This document shows positions 1-64,000 of a stretch of 64,000 nt of DNA, in pieces. This stretch comes from Amorphochlora amoebiformis. Lineage: Eukaryota; Cercozoa; Chlorarachniophyceae. The stretch's first letter is position 1. The number at the start of each line of letters is the position of its first letter. The notes under the pieces were generated by a model. The model searched no databases. It was not told the DNA's origin and was given only the letters and a program-made list of their open reading frames with translations. The stretch lies in assembly GCA_054601695.1 (NCBI GenBank), contig BAAHQB010000318.1, positions 1 through 64,000 of the forward strand, given 5' to 3'. The translations under genes and the position numbers were made by a program.

Positions 1-15
1 GTGTAATACACACAC

Positions 16-60
<45 letters not shown>

Positions 61-96
61 ATATATATATGTTATATATATATGTATCCTGTATAC

Positions 97-14966
<14,870 letters not shown>

Positions 14967-15187
14967 GGGCTCGGCGAGGAGGAATCCGAACAATATTTTT
15001 TTTTATTTGTAATTCAATATTTCGGATATCAAATTATATATTTTATACTGAGATATCCATATATCCAAATATAGATATCTTAATATATACGTTAAGATTA
15101 TTATTCCACATATAGATCTACAGTATGCGTGTATGTTTCAGTATTATGATAGCATATCTGATATAAGATATCCACCCACGCAAAAAA
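14967..15187. promoter_or_regulatory. Divergent promoter region between tricorn-like gene and VPS72
   Basis: The two opposed start codons (14966 minus, 15188 plus) are 221 bp apart. The spacer is free of (TA)n arrays, has a poly-T run (14998-15005) and several GATATC/GGATAT words in both orientations (15022-15090). No TATA box can be told apart in such AT-rich DNA. Shared promoter function is inferred from position only. Confidence 0.5.
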
Positions 15188-25522
<10,335 letters not shown>

Positions 25523-25580
25523 GGCGGTATGATAATCTTATTAATTTTACAATATTCTAGGGTGCTGTGTGCTTAGATTT

Positions 25581-25598
25581 GTAACATGTACATGTTAC
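25581..25598. other. Perfect 18-bp palindrome in the 3' flank
   Basis: GTAACATGTACATGTTAC is its own reverse complement. It lies 58 nt after the stop codon of the kinase-like gene and 11 nt before an AATAAA (25610-25615), so it would fall in the 3' UTR. Confidence 0.7.
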
Positions 25599-25609
25599 AG
25601 TTTTATGTT

Positions 25610-25615
25610 AATAAA
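25610..25615 (+). other. Candidate poly(A) signal of the kinase-like gene
   Basis: AATAAA lies 88 nt after the stop at 25522. Confidence 0.55.
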
Positions 25616-26562
25616 ATGCCTGGCTGCTCGCGTTAACCTGGAACCTAGGGAAAATAGTCAAATGACAACTTCTCTAGAGATTTAGAATTTATCATTTGCA
25701 ATTCTCATTTAACTCTAGTCTAGCTAGTGTCCACTGTCCACAATCCTACAACTACGTATACTAGAACTAACAAGTGGTATTGCGCTATCTGCATAGATCT
25801 AGTCAGCGCAGATAATAAATTTCATTTCATGGATTTATAGTTCAACATCGATTGACATAAATATTAATAGATATTCCCGTCTACAGACCTAGATACGTAT
25901 ACATGTACGTATCGCAAGGTACGTGTATGAACTACTTACTTGGCTAGCTAGCTAGATGAAGATTGAAGAAGGCTTGATCTAATTCTAGTAATTGATATAC
26001 TGTACGCATCAGCCCGTAATACTAGTAATACTGTAATAATCAATTCCATCTGACTAGATTGATCCATCACGATACACGAACTAGACGAATCATTCTAGTG
26101 CAAGATGCATGTCCATATATTTCCAAAGTTTGTGCTGCCACTGCTGCGTAAACCAAAATCAACGTTTATAGTCGACTGATCATTGTCATGATTCTTACGT
26201 ATACGTAAATTGTACAACTCAGTGACTAACACGCAATAATCGACGTTTCTACGATGGCTCATACCTACGTATCTACGTACACTAACTTGAACGACGTGTA
26301 AGCATTTAATAGTAAGTATATATATCCCATGATCAGTACGTACGTATATCAAGCTTCTATGGAGTGGTGCTAGCCTAGAATATTATCATTCAAGGCGGAC
26401 TGATCAGTGCGATTTTGAATTACCAATCCGTGAAATGATCTTAATTACAAATTTATCGCAGAGTCTGACACAGCGATTAGTATATCTCGAATGCTAACAC
26501 ATAGACTCCCATCGATCTTAGAGCCGGAACGATGGAGCTGCTTTGAGCTTGGGAAATGACCA

Positions 26563-48300
<21,738 letters not shown>

Positions 48301-48413
48301 GTCAAGGGCGCCATTCCGCCAGAATGTCAGCCTGCGTGACACCCGAGACGATTATTATCATTAGAGGTCAGACGATTCTTCCGATTATCAGAGGTCACGG
48401 CGACGGCGAGGTA
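48301..48413. promoter_or_regulatory. Divergent promoter region between GCP and PH-domain genes
   Basis: Start codons at 48300 (minus) and 48414 (plus) are separated by 113 bp. The spacer holds a direct repeat of GATTAT..ATCA(TT)AGAGGTCA with GACGATT (48350-48399), a candidate regulatory element. The spacer is TA-poor and GC-richer than the introns. Confidence 0.5.
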
Positions 48414-63918
<15,505 letters not shown>

Positions 63919-63951
63919 GTAATATATCCACAATGCAATGCATATGCACAA

Positions 63952-64000
<49 letters not shown>

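Larger units (their letters stand above)
25523..26562. other. Convergent spacer, free of TA arrays
   Basis: This lies between the 3' ends of the kinase-like gene (plus) and the GCP gene (minus). It contains no (TA)n array, in sharp contrast to the introns, but is rich in short self-complementary words: CTAG, TACGTA, GTATAC, CTAGCTAGCTAG near 25943, ACGTATACGT near 26197 and TACGTACGTA near 26336. No coding frame was accepted. Confidence 0.6.

Noticed and set aside
26095-26352. 85-residue minus-strand frame in the convergent spacer
   Set aside because: No motif, no splice signals, and the DNA is dominated by palindromic words.

Overview
The window is nuclear DNA of an intron-rich eukaryote, most likely a unicellular protist or microalga. 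The lineage cannot be fixed from the sequence. It carries GT-AG introns, AATAAA-type poly(A) signals, a SWR1-complex subunit, a gamma-tubulin-complex-type protein, a tRNA-derived SINE family and interstitial TTAGGG-type repeats. Most of the length is (TA)n microsatellite, nearly all of it inside introns. Long open frames made of Ile/Tyr/Thr/His are translated (TA)n and are not genes. Real coding sequence sits in short islands of 16-200 bp between TA tracts. I assembled exons from AG/GT borders and from agreement of reading phase across neighbouring islands.

Layout: (1) minus strand, from about 14966 off the left edge: a tricorn-protease-like protein, of which only the beta-propeller part is in the window. 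(2) plus strand, 15188-20823: YL1/VPS72, complete in 12 exons. (3) plus strand, 22344-25522: a polytopic membrane protein of the dolichol/phytol-kinase type, complete in 9 exons. (4) minus strand, 48300-26563: a gamma-tubulin complex (GCP/Spc97-Spc98) family protein in about 44 exons over 22 kb. (5) plus strand, 48414 to beyond 63918: a protein with an N-terminal PH-like domain followed by a long basic, Ser/Pro-rich region, running off the right edge. Genes 1/2 and 4/5 are divergent pairs whose start codons lie only 221 and 113 bp apart, so shared promoters are likely. Genes 3 and 4 converge on a 1 kb spacer free of TA tracts.

The most interesting material is between the exons. A compound repeat of (CCCTAA)n plus a conserved ~75-bp unit recurs in six clusters. 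In one case it makes up a whole 203-nt intron, and in another it supplies the 3' splice site, so it behaves like an introner or a portable splice acceptor. Many exons have one or more truncated copies nearby, usually upstream copies of the exon 5' part plus its splice acceptor, cut off where the sequence runs into a TA tract. Four copies of a tRNA-derived SINE lie in introns, all in the sense of the host gene and all flanked by TA. There are also a triplicated exon-like cassette, amplified 5' splice regions, micro-exons of 16-21 nt, a probable GC-AG intron and several minisatellites.

All exon models are manual and untested by RNA. Junctions whose phases did not match are pointed out in the entries.
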